DNA of 64,000 bases from Lepidonotus clava (taxonomy: Eukaryota; Annelida; Polychaeta; Phyllodocida; Polynoidae): positions 21,926,908 through 21,990,907 of the forward strand of contig OW387134.1 in assembly GCA_936440205.1 (NCBI GenBank), written 5' to 3'. This document shows positions 35,788 through 48,300 of this stretch, piece after piece (position 1 is the stretch's first letter; the number at the start of each line of letters is the position of its first letter). A program made the translations under genes and the position numbers. The notes below the pieces were generated by a model that saw only the letters and a program-made list of their open reading frames with translations, made no database searches and was not told the origin of the DNA.

Positions 35788-36179
35788 TCAACAGCATTTA
35801 GAGCAACCGTTGTAAACATGAAACTAAAACAAAATCCCTCACTCATAGCACAAACCTATGAGTTAAGACCAGTGATGAAAGAATCCTATTCCAATTTAAC
35901 GGAAATAGGTAAAAAAAATTAGACAGTGAGTTCTTTACACTTCATCGTTTATCTTCATCTAGGAGGAAACTACTCTCCCAGTCTTCACCCAACTGAACAA
36001 CAACCCCTTCCTTTCCCGCCTGCCATTCCCTTGGCGAAGTCCCAGGAAAAGGCTCCTTCCTTGGTCGTGGTGGTGGGGTTGTGACATCAATGTGTGGCGG
36101 TGAAGTACCAAGAGAGTCTAGTGAAACTGGCTGAGACAGAACAGAGCCCTGCACCACCGAGGGGGTGGTGGTGGGGCAG

Positions 36180-36314
36180 TTAGAAGGCCGAGCCGGACGA
36201 GTCGTCGTCCGACTGGTGGTCCTTGTACTTAGCCTTACGGATTGTCTCCAGTTTGCGCCGTGCCACCTCGAGCTCTCTCTCCTTGATCAAGATTTCTTCT
36301 TGTGCCATGATGAT
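36180..36314 (-). CDS. TLN: Talin last coding exon, dimerisation helix and tail
   Basis: Forty-four codons plus TAA at 36180-36182. IIMAQEEILIKERELEVARR matches the human dimerisation helix IIAAQEEMLRKERELEEARK. After the helix the tail differs from vertebrates: instead of FLPSELRDEH it ends in a short acidic and serine-rich run, SDDDSSGSAF. The acceptor is at 36315-36316. Confidence 0.97.
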   Translation of the reverse strand: MIMAQEEILIKERELEVARRKLETIRKAKYKDHQSDDDSSGSAF

Positions 36315-39300
36315 CTATTGGGCAATGGGGAGACGAACCATAGGTTAATATTCCACATGCATTTCATAAAAAAGTACTCAGGTGCTCAGATTTAGTAATA
36401 TGTACTATGGGTTTCTTTTTTTTGTAATAAAGGATTCTTTTTTCTGAATCCTTATTTCTGAATTTAGATGGGGGCATTTTTCGTTGTTGTTCGATTCAAT
36501 TTTCGAAGTGTGCGCCTTGTTGCAGCGCTGGTGCTTACTACATACTTGTTACTCTTGTCTAAGTTTTGTCGGTATACATAAAGCTTGGTTTACTTTTTAA
36601 GAAGACATATGGGTAGTGTATACATTTCCAATTTTTAATATATATTTTTTAAACTGTATTTGAAAAGAATTTATCAACAAACCTGGGCTAGTCCTCCAAC
36701 CATTCTGTGACTGATGTTAACACTAGCCCCTTCGTCATAGGAGCTGAAGCTGCCGCTCGTCTGTTGGGCCGACCTGACCAGAGCGTCTGTCGCCCTCTTC
36801 ACAGCGTTACCAGCCGACTACAAAGACAAAGACACAGGGGTGGGTTTAATGTACTGATGGTTTTAGTATGCAGAAAAACGATTACATCAATCAATCGGAT
36901 TTACCGTTGCTCAAATTGTGTTGTATTTTGACAATTCTACAAACTAGTCAATGTAATCCAATGTAGGTATACGGGCACAGTCGCTTCACACTGAGTATCT
37001 AAGTTAAAAATTTTCATTTTAAAAACATAACTAAAAAATAAGTTAAAGATTTTTTTGGGGTAAAAACATAACTATATACTGTATAATCATTTACGGGTTA
37101 TCATACTGTGCCTGGACATTAATCATATGAGCTGGTAGATCTTGACAGCCTACCTGAAGCCTCTTCATGGCAACTGAGTCGACGTCGGCTTTGACCTTAC
37201 AGGCGACGAGCAGTTGGGCGGTGGAGGAGGCCACCTGTTTGGCCGACGAGATGAGCTTCTCTTCGCTGGCGTGGCCCTGTACCATGGCGTTGGCGGCGTC
37301 ACACAGACTGTGAGTGGCGGCGGCCACCATACGGGCGGCCGAGATGAGGCCCTCCGACCACTGACTGTCCTCGTCAGCGTCCGTCTGGTACGTGCCCATC
37401 TGAAACGACCAGCTCGGGGGATGAGGACATCTGGTGGCACAGGAGACAACTACACGGGTGTAGAGTGTTGGTGTAATGTGCACGGATTTACAATAGACCG
37501 TGTTATATATCTCTATCCTAATGGCAATGAACGTTTCTGACTTCTGCCCGGTATAAATATTTCCAACAGAAATAATTTCATTATTAATCTATCGTTCATA
37601 TATCCTAAAGAGTCGCCTTACTATATAGGACGGAAGGATATGACATACTATATATGACTCATTGCATTGAACAGAATGTGATGGTAAGGTAGTATATTTG
37701 GTCATCAAACGCGTGATATCTTAATGTGAACACAATATACACGATAGTACAGAAGACACAAGATTAGTAAGAAAACACACATGGTTACAGACATAAAACG
37801 CATGATGAAATTGTACACAATAGTTCCAACCTTGCTTATCGATCTATAGATGGATCTGCTTGGCTATAATGGTTAATCAATTAGAATATGTTGTGTTTAT
37901 TGTGTGATGTGTTCATGGTGCGTTTCACTTTCACTGATAGGTATCTATACATTGGGCAAAACTAAAGCTACTGTACAGAAATGTTAGCATCCTAAGAGCG
38001 CTGTCCCACCACAAAAACATGTATTAAAGCTCTGCGAGAGGGAAACCCTTTGCAGATAAAAGTATATATAAAAAGTAAAGAACTGAGAATGAGTGAGCCA
38101 CTCCCATTTGATGAGTGTTTAGATGAAAAGGAAGAAAAGGATAGGGGGAAAATAAACAAATAAGATTTTTTTTAAAAAGAAAAAAGGACCGATTGGATCC
38201 GACAGCCACTTGTGAAGACGGTGACTGCAGCAGCTAGGCTGCCGGCTATCTACTCTACATGCATGTGTGCAATGCTCGGCTGTCAGGGACAACATGTTTA
38301 GGCACAGTAACCAACTCACGCCGCTTCCGTTTGTGCCTACAGACATCCCTCTGTAAATCTATACCGTGGTGAACGAAAAACGAAAAAAATAAGACGATGG
38401 ATCTCAGGGTACTACTCATACTACAATCCATAATTACATCATCTTTGAGATCCATACAACATGGTAGGAACATACTCAGAAGGGGGAACTTTAACTTATC
38501 ATAAAAAGTACTTGTTTCAAATGTGCTGGTGGCGAAAATAGCTGTATTAGGAGATTGGGTAGATTACGTTGACAGATTACAATAGGTGGGTATGTAAATT
38601 GAGGGGCTGAGTCAACGTTAGAGACCCTCACCTTGCCCTGGGCGACCAGTTCTCGCTGGGCAGCAGAGGCAGCTTTCACCAGTGCAGCGGTGGCGGCAGC
38701 GATGCTCTGGGCGGCCGCCAAGATCTGCTCCTCAAAGTTCAAACTCTCGTCGGCGCTCTGCAAGAAACACTCTTCAGCCTGAATACTAGGGATAATCTGA
38801 ATACATGTTTTACTATTGAACTTTTTCAATTCATTAGTCATTTATTTCCATTTTCATAAATTAGTTATAGACATTATTTTCAAAGTAGAAGTCAAACATT
38901 CAAGGAACATACATTTACACACATCAATGATAAAGGTTACGGTTTTTATTTCAAATTCATGCATGTATTAGGACTTGTAAAACACACAAATGAAAAGGAA
39001 AAGACTTACAAGACATCAATAGGACTTAAACGTATAATAATATTATTTACTGCATTTCAAAATGATTAATTACGTCGGGTTATCCAATTGAGTTATATAG
39101 GAAATATCTACTTAAAGCAAATGCACTTCACCGAAACCATGACAGTCAAAAAACAAAACGAAACCAAAGGGTATAGAATAAGGCATTGAATACATGTAAA
39201 ACGAGTAATCTTATAAGTTACCTAGACCAAACAGGTCTATCATGTTAGACAAGTGTTAGAAAACTTAGGTTATAACAGCTAGTCTATCACTCCATTTGTC

Positions 39301-42300
39301 ATTAATCTTAATGTTGAAAAATGCTGTATTTGTTATTTACTCTCTTCACCAAAATCAGTTTGTTACCCGTATTAGGTCGGACATGCCATTATATATACAA
39401 GTTAATGAAGGTGCAGCCAGGATCTGGGGATGGGATGTAGGAGGAGGGGATGTCCCAATACCATGCATAGACGGAATGACCTTTACCTGCTTCCATGGCA
39501 ACACTAGGTTTCTAGTACTAGCTGTCATGGAGGAGAGAAAGAATGTGGTGGTGGAGGGCGCCGTGGCCGGTGGGCGCCTGCGCGGTGAGGTGCACAGACC
39601 GGATGTGACATACAGCAGGTTAGAGAGGAAGCGTGGAAGGGCCGCCCGCTGGGGAATATGTTTGACATCCGGTGACCTTCATATCAACCACCAAATATAT
39701 CAAACATATCTAGCAGCGGTCAGCAGCAGCCCAGACCCCACGCCGAGAGAGGCAGTAGCCATACTAACTCACACTACTCTGTGGGCTAAACCCGGCTAGT
39801 ACGTCGTCTTCACAACCCAATGACGATAATAATTCTCACACTTTTGACTTTACAACAATCCCCTCCGCCCCCGCCCCCCCCCCCCCCGCCCCACCTTTCT
39901 CCCGAAAATATCAGATATTCACTGAATTGCATTGATTTGAACTTATATAATTATCGCGGTACCTAAACGGTAGGCCGATCCAGCAGCTATTTTGGAGAAC
40001 ATTTTTTTAAAACTCTGGAACGTGAAGTTCCGGTCCATAGGCGCAATGCTTAAGGATTGACCGGAACTTCGTAACTGGCACGGGGTCTATGTTTCTAGGT
40101 AAAAGTTTCCAAATGAAATGACGCACATAAGTCTCTTATGTTAATTGTGTAAGCAGATTACCTCCACCAGTGTTTCCCCATGTTAGGTGCGCGGGTTAAT
40201 GACTAATTGTTAAAGCGTGAGTTATCATTAGTGCTGACTTATATCCTGTTTACCTTAATTCCCAATTAATAATACTATACATAAGATAGCTGATATTTCT
40301 TGCCATTTCCTTTTATAACTACATGATAAATGATTAGCAGCTAAGCTCTAGCGGGTTGGTTAGTATAAACAAATGGTAAAGAACTTCTACTTTGTCCCGG
40401 TTTTATCTTGAAATGGCTGGCAGGGCATCTGGATCTCAACTCATTGTGGGTCTGGGTCTCTCTCTGTCTTGAAGCATCTTGCCGTCGGCGCAGGCACTTC
40501 AATTCGGTGAGGTGAGTCCATGCCAAAGGTGGTCATTGTTTTGAGTGTGAGAGGCCATTCAGGTTCAAAATGTTGCAGAATTCGGTCGCATATTCCAATC
40601 CTTATATTCTTCTAGGTCTTTCTGTAAGACCCTTGTGACCGTAAGAGGGAAGAAGTATTTATTTTGTCAGAGAAATTTGATTTTGGCTTCCTCATGTATC
40701 AAATCAACCATCACCTTTGGCTCTGCCTGAAAATGCAATGCCCATTGAAAGTAGCGGCGGTTTGGGTTATATTTGCTGGGCTCACCTTGGGTAGCTGCCG
40801 CGGCTGTAGCTGGGCCAGCTTGCGGGAGGCCGCTTCGATGGAGTTTGCTGCTCCGAGCAGCTCGGCCTCGGCGATCATCAGCGGGTCGTCAGGGTCCACC
40901 CACTCATTCCCTGCAAGCGCACACAGAGACAACATTGTTAACTAACGTTCGTCTTGGGTGTGTCATATTGCTGATAACATATGTACACATAATCATGCCG
41001 GCCGTTTGAATCCGGGGAGGTCCTGGATTGGCTATGAACTCTAAGAGAAAGGTCAATACACGTATATTTTGTTTTCATTATGGAGACCTTAGTATAGGAT
41101 CCACTTAAAGCTATATCAGTAGCGCTTGACTTTGTTTCATTCAACAGCACAAGGTGGTTAGTATTTATATATTAATTTGATATTGTATGAGGTAATAGTT
41201 GACATGTTTGACAGACTATAACAAGGGGTAAACTCGTTCCACATTACACAAACATACGGCCTCATCGACACATGACACAGAATCCAGATATAAGAAAAAT
41301 ATGCATGCTTGATAGTTACTAATACACATATAAAATCTACTCAAATACACCTTTTTGGAAAATATGTGAAAGAAAGTAATACCACTCTTTTCTAAGACCT
41401 GAGTGAGCTTGTGCGAATGGTTTTAGAAAAGAAAACATCTATTTTCAAAACTTCTGTCATCCAAAAACCTTTGCACGTGGGGATCATGCTACAAAAAAGG
41501 CAGGCACAAAGGTTCTACAAACAAAAAGCACGCGACTCAACGATTGCTGAGGCACACAGAAATACTGGGTTTCTATAAAACACTATCTCCAGAAATAAAA
41601 TATAGCAACAAAAATGAACTATGAAACACGGGACAACCACACAAAGCTAGAAATCAAAGTAGCATGACAACACTCATGATAGGGGATCGGTGTGATAGGT
41701 ACTTTTAACCTCCGGAGTGTCCAGGGGAATGGTGGCTTCTGTTATGGAGACAGGATGAGAGGCAGCAAAGTGGACACATCATTAGTAAGTGAACTGAGAT
41801 GGTGACGGCAGTGAGTGGTGGTGGTGGGAGTGACTAGGGCACCATACTGTAGTCAGGTCGGGTGGGGGAGAGCGCACTCTTGGCACGAACGGGGTAAATT
41901 TTTTTTATTTTTTTAAAGAAGCTTCTTCATAAAAGGTAACTGTTACAAGGCGTGTTCTGTACAAGATGTCAAAGGCATGGGTTTGTGTTAGTTGTGCAAG
42001 CGCGACTTAACAGCCAAGCAGCAGTAGTCGTTTGAGCCTTGACAAAAGGGTTTACACAAAACATGATGCCAGCTATTTGATCTTTTAACATGATCCAACA
42101 TGTGTGTCTAAAACAACCCCAGCCCTCCCTTCAGACCATCAAAAGATCAAAATAACTCCTTTATCGATCCATAAAGACCAAGGGTATATTTGTCGTTTAA
42201 ATATGAAGCATATGAGGGGAAAATGTGATAAATAAAAATGAAAACAGAAAAACTACATAGTTGATTTTTACCATGCACCACACGGGGGCGCTACCTACGC

Positions 42301-45300
42301 GTCCTGGACCACCATCTTACCATAATAATGATTTCCAACTAAAAGTAAAAAAAGTTTGGGTTGTTGAAGAAAGTACAAAGAATCTACATGTCTAGAGTGG
42401 GAATTCAATAGTTTTGAAAATTAGGGGAAGACGTACATAAAAATTAATCTGTACTTGAGTAGAATGCCTAGTTTTTAGTTGGAGCAAAAGGGCTCACACA
42501 TGGAATATGTAGGAGCAGGGGATGGGAAACTCCTCGATTAATTTTTCAGTATGGATGGCATAAAAGGCTGAAAATGTTTATCTGTCAGTACACCACAAAA
42601 AGAGTTGATGACTGACGGTTATTAGGGTATAATATGTACGAAAGTGAACGCAATGTCATGTAGCGACAATGTGTGATTTATCCAGATAAAGGGAAGAGTA
42701 AAGATTATATATACTGTTTGTTTATGTAAAATGCTTCCTTTTAGACTACTGTGTTGATCATCAGATTGCTGCGCTGAAACTACTGTAACCAAGAGAAGAG
42801 TTAAGGTGTACCTTTGATGGCCTCTGCAGCGTGAATCAGCTCCGTCACCATAGACGCCACCTTCTTCGATAACATGGCCAGCATGTGCTTGTTCTCCTGG
42901 GTTGGCTTTTGTAACACCTACAACAGAAATACCAACTAATAAAGCCTGTGGTCAAAGGAACCCACGTGGTTAAAAGCTATAGCTATCAGCTCAAGTCAAT
43001 GATATCTAAAGGAACCCACGTGGTTATAAACCATAGCTATTAGCTCAAGTCAATGATATTTAAAGGAATCCACGTGGTTATAAACTAAACTATAAGCTCA
43101 AGTCAATGATATTTAAACGAATCCACGTGGTTATAAACTATAGCTATTAGCTAAAGTCAATGATATCTAAAGGAATCCAAGTGGTTATAAACTACAAGCT
43201 GGCCATCCCGGCATTTAGAGAGCTAAGCCCCCAGAATTGACAGGCGACCCGGTCAAGGCTTTTAGAATTAATATTTTGATGTGAGCTTTCATAAGATGCA
43301 TAATATGTTTATGTAAATACCATGGTTAATTTTGCATGTAACTTTATGCAGCCTACGGCCCTGAGACCCCTTATCTATCCTTAAGGACCTGATAGTACAA
43401 TTCCCCTCCCCCACCCCCATCCCAAGCCTGCTAAAACGATTATCACCCTTCTCAGGTTACAGGTCCCCCCCGTCTGTGACAGTGATTGATAACACATGTT
43501 CCCCTCTGGCATAGTGGGAACATAGAGTTGGGGACCCATGTGTGGAACACTTGGTTTTTCAAAATTAAAAATTAAAAATCCTTTTGTTTCATTCTGTAAA
43601 TTCGAAAATGAATTGCATGACAGATGAAAAAGATATATGTGACATGTCTAGCATTTTAGAATTTTTTTTAACTAAGCTAAATTCACATTTCAGTATTTAC
43701 AAAAAACAACATTTGACAGGACTATAGTTTAAGGAGTGGAAATCCTCAGTGTTTACAAGTCAGCATGGGAGGCCTGTGCTTGTATTATTGAAAATACCAT
43801 TCACAAACATGGCCAAATCACATATTAATACTACTGTTTGAGTGTAGGTACGCTAAACTATTACCATTCAGGGGTTTTCACATGTATTAAGGGCATTTTT
43901 AAGGATATAGGGGCTTGGGATCAACTCTCACAATGGGATGAAACATGGCCTTTCTCAGAGGTCTTCACTATGGCTTATAACAGAGAAAACTGGTGTGGCT
44001 GACGTCACAGGGTAGGTCTGAAGTGGTTAGCATAGACAGGCGGCCGGCTGGCACGCCTGTCAATAGCTATTAGCTCAAGTCAATGATATCTGAATGAATC
44101 CACGCGGTTATAAACTATAGCTATTAGCTCAAATCAATGATATCTAAAGGAATCCACGTGATTATAAACTATAGCTATTAGCTGAAGTCAATGATATTTA
44201 AAGGAATCCATGCGGATATAAACTATAGATATTAGTTCAAGCCCCTGACATGAGCTATTGACTCACCGTGTTGACCTGCTCGAGCAGCTCCTTGTAAGCT
44301 CCAGCCGTGTTGCGGCCCGTCTCCAGGGCCCTGTCCCGCACGTCCCTCGTCTCGGCCGTGGCGGCGGCCCCCTTGGCGTTCCTCAGCAGGTCGGTGATGG
44401 CCTTGCGCCCCATGTTGGCGGCCACGATGACGTCCTCCTGGCGGCCTGAGTTGCCCGCTGCCACTGCCTTGGCCGTGGCCGTGGTGATGGAGCGGGTCGA
44501 GCGGATCAGCTCCTCCGGGCTCACCGTCTTCTCCAGGTGGTCGGTCGATGCGTAGTTCTGGACAAAGTAAAGGAGAGGAAAATTAGTTTACCATCAGCGC
44601 TTACATATCAACGAAAGATAGGTCCCAGTATAAACTATTGTCATACAGAGTTGTTTGTAATTTCAACATTGAGTAAACCATAAAAGTTGCCCTTAAACGT
44701 TGGGACAATGCTCTTTGAGAATTAACTCAAGACTTCTCCAGGTTTCTGACTTACTCGGACTTCCTGACCGATGGCCTCGATGCTGGCCTCCAGGGCCCGT
44801 GTTCCCCGGGCGGCCTCGTCCTCCACGGTCTTGACCGTCTTCAGCAGGGACGTCACGTTAGTCACCATCACCTGGAGATCCGACAGGTCACACAGTGAAT
44901 CAAATGCATTTAGCATGGGTCCGCAAATTATAAATAAAATGTTTTGAAATACAATATGGCATGTTTTATGATCCATAATCTTTCGTTGTCTTTTAAACCT
45001 CATGGTCTTTCTCTCTTAGTTGAGAAAAAAAACTAATCTACTATTTCCCATGAATATATCTCAGTGCAATCACCACTTGAGGGACACAAGGCCTAAATTC
45101 AAGTTAAATACAATTACATTTGTTTTACCAATAATTTGTTTTGGGTATGTAACTAGACTAAATCTCCTACCTGGTACCTATGGGGAATAGATAGAAAATA
45201 AGCCTTTCCTTAGGTTATCTATGCGTTTATGCCTAGTTGTACTACCTTGTACTTACCTACAGAACCTAAGGCACGCCTTTTTCATATATACACATGGCGT

Positions 45301-48300
45301 TTTTATGCGTTTTAGTGAAAGCAACTGCATACTATATATATTGACACCTTATGCAAAGATGTATAACACGGCGCACAACGGGCAAACATTAGCGAGGCCT
45401 CCTAAGTTTTGCCTATGCAATAATGTCTTGAATTACGATTGAATATTTTCAACAAATATAGGGAAAATTGGGTTAGGGTATTCTATCCTATATGATGTAA
45501 CATTTTATGTACTGGGGTATTAAAGAAATGGTTGGGTAAGGAGACGTGCTTTCAGGGTTGTAGAAAAACATAAACAAAAACATTAACTTTGTTTTAAACA
45601 ACATACCATTGCCAAAAATCCTCCATCAAAGGGGTCATATAAGTGCAATTGGAATGAAACAAAGTTATTTAGATGGGTTGACAAAAACGGAACTCATTAT
45701 GTATAAGTACGATGACATCACGCTACACTTACAATTAAGGGAAATAAGTTCAAAGGGCAAATTTGAACTTAGTTAAACTTAGTACATATAGTGTTAGGTT
45801 ATGCTTAAATGACCATAAATATATTATTGTGAAAACCAGTTCATATTAAAAACAAGGTTACACATGAGGTTGAAAAAGTAAGGCTTACAAAACAAACAAT
45901 CGTGCATTTTACGACACATAAACAAGCATGCTCAAAAAATAATATGGCAAAGGCTCAATTACTATTCGCTAAAGCTATTCGACAAAAGAGCAAGCGCTAT
46001 AATCTTTACACACTGGACTGTTTGAGAACATGTGATACCACAAGGCATTATGGTAGTTCAAAGCGATTAATAGGATGCATCTCATATTTAAGAATACGAA
46101 ATTTTGAATGTGCGAAGCTTTCGAGTCCAAAGACTGTCACCTCTTCAAAAGAAGTCTGTCGAGACTTTGCCACATGAAAAGATCTGTCAGACTGGGGGGT
46201 CTCCTCCATCCAAACAATGCTGGACCAAAATATTGCTCGTATATCAACTAGTAACCTTTCAAAATCATTAAATGTAGGAATATCAAAATTGTTATATGTT
46301 ACGACATAGAGATACATATATATGTATGTCTATGGTTATGAGCGGGTACCTCGTCAGAAGCCACCTAATGCTCAGCCAAATTTCGCTTCTACATTAGCCA
46401 ATTAGCCTTTGAAAGTTAACAAATTCAATATTCCAAAACGTGTGAAAATTTGTAAATTGGGTGCAGGGAGACCCCGGCCTAGGCCCCCAGTCGGACAGAG
46501 GAAGGAGACAGAACCAACAACACCTACACCGAGGCGGGCGGGGGCTTGGAGGCCACCAACCTTAGCGGAGTCCTTGAGGGTGGACATGGTGGGGTCCTGC
46601 GCCGGCTTGCCCGACGCGTTCTTGGTGGCCGAGATGAGCTCGCCGAGCGCGGCGGCCACGTCCTTGACGGCGTTGATGAGCAGCACCTGCAGCAGGACAC
46701 GTGTGGGCGTAACACACAGGCCACGACTACGTACACTAGTGTCTAAACGGCTACAGATATACAGGCCATAGGGGGCACACCTGGAGCGTTTTTTAATTTT
46801 GAAGGGAAAATATCAGATATGTTTTGCCATCTTCTGATTTCCAAAAGAAAAACAAAGAATACTTTTTTATGCCAAACAAAAACTTTTTCTTTTTTTTTTT
46901 CTCCAATAGAGATAAATTGATATTCTTTTTATATATTCGAAAACGCAATGAGTTCCTTGTATTTTCTGAATAAAGAAATCCGGCGTGCCCTACTACCCAT
47001 ACTCAAGTCTACAAAGTTCAGAGAAAAGAACACAACATTTTCTGCTAAAAGCTAGAGACTCACATAAACTATAGCTATGACAAATTACTGATTTTTCTTC
47101 CTCTTTTGAATTATTTCAAACTACCTTGATTCACATAATATATAAACTCAAACAAATAACCATCTGACCCTGCCACCAAAATAAACTCAACCGCCACCAC
47201 AGTGACATCCCAAGATGAGTCTGCTCGGCCCACCAGGTGGTGCTAGGAGCAGGTAGGAGGTGCTCACCTGAGCCTCTGGTTGTTCGGAGCCCAGGGAGGA
47301 GGCGCCGTGCTTGACACAGTCGGACAGTTTGGTGATGGTCATGACGGCGCTCTGGGCCGCCTGGGCCAGCTGCTCCTGGTTGGAGGCCGCGCCCGCCACT
47401 AGCGTCTTAGTGTCCTCCACCAGCGACTTGGCCGTCTTCAGGATGTTCTCTCTGCGGGAAACATGTATCGTGGGTAAGAGGAAAGCCTATTCTAACTGTA
47501 TTGGAGGTGTTTCCTATATTTTACATATTATACTGGGTCTGTTTCTCAGTGGGCAAGTGGCGGTTACCTTGTCAAATAGCTAGGGTTAAGGTATTGTGAA
47601 AGGTGCATAAAGCTGCTTTGAACTTTAAGCAATATTCATGGGTTGCTCCATGAACATCGAGGTTTCTTTTATATTCAGTATATCAGTACAGCAAGTATCT
47701 GGGGGTCAAACGTAAAGAGGAAAAGGCATGGATATTCCCTGTTACAATTCAAAGGGTTTCACAAAACGTTAGAACACAAGATAGACATGGCCATGGAAAC
47801 TGAATGGGCATGTGCAATGGATATCAAAACACTCTTAGGTGATGCATGAGCTAGTGTGTATCAACACAATTTAAGATGATGCATGAACTAGTGTAAATGT
47901 TTCAACGATTCCGAAGTTACCTATCCAAAAGGTTCAATCCACACAGTTCTGATGTTAGTCTACACAATCTCCAAACACATTCGTGAAACTTAACAAAGAC
48001 TTCTCATTAAAACATCTCCAGACCAGACACTCACTATCTAAAGAAAACGAGTGTGTTAGTCAGGTAAGTCAACCAAACGGACGATATGTGTGAACATTAT
48101 ATCAAACCACTCCTCTGCATACAAAACACGATGACATGAGGTATATATTTCCCACACCAACCCCCTGGAGGTCCAACCCCCTGGAGGACGCCCAGCCATG
48201 AGGTAGGAGCCACATGCAGACACGCGGTGGGGTGAGAAGGGGATGCAGCAGTGCAGTGCGGAGACAGTAGGCAGTGTACCTGTGATGGTCAAAGTAGACT

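Noticed and set aside
39296-39799. 167-codon plus-strand open frame inside a talin intron
   Set aside because: No similarity, mixed composition, no promoter or splice support, and opposite in strand to the enclosing gene. I also tested the minus strand for an extra talin exon (CACCGCGCAG acceptor near 39,580) and found no donor.
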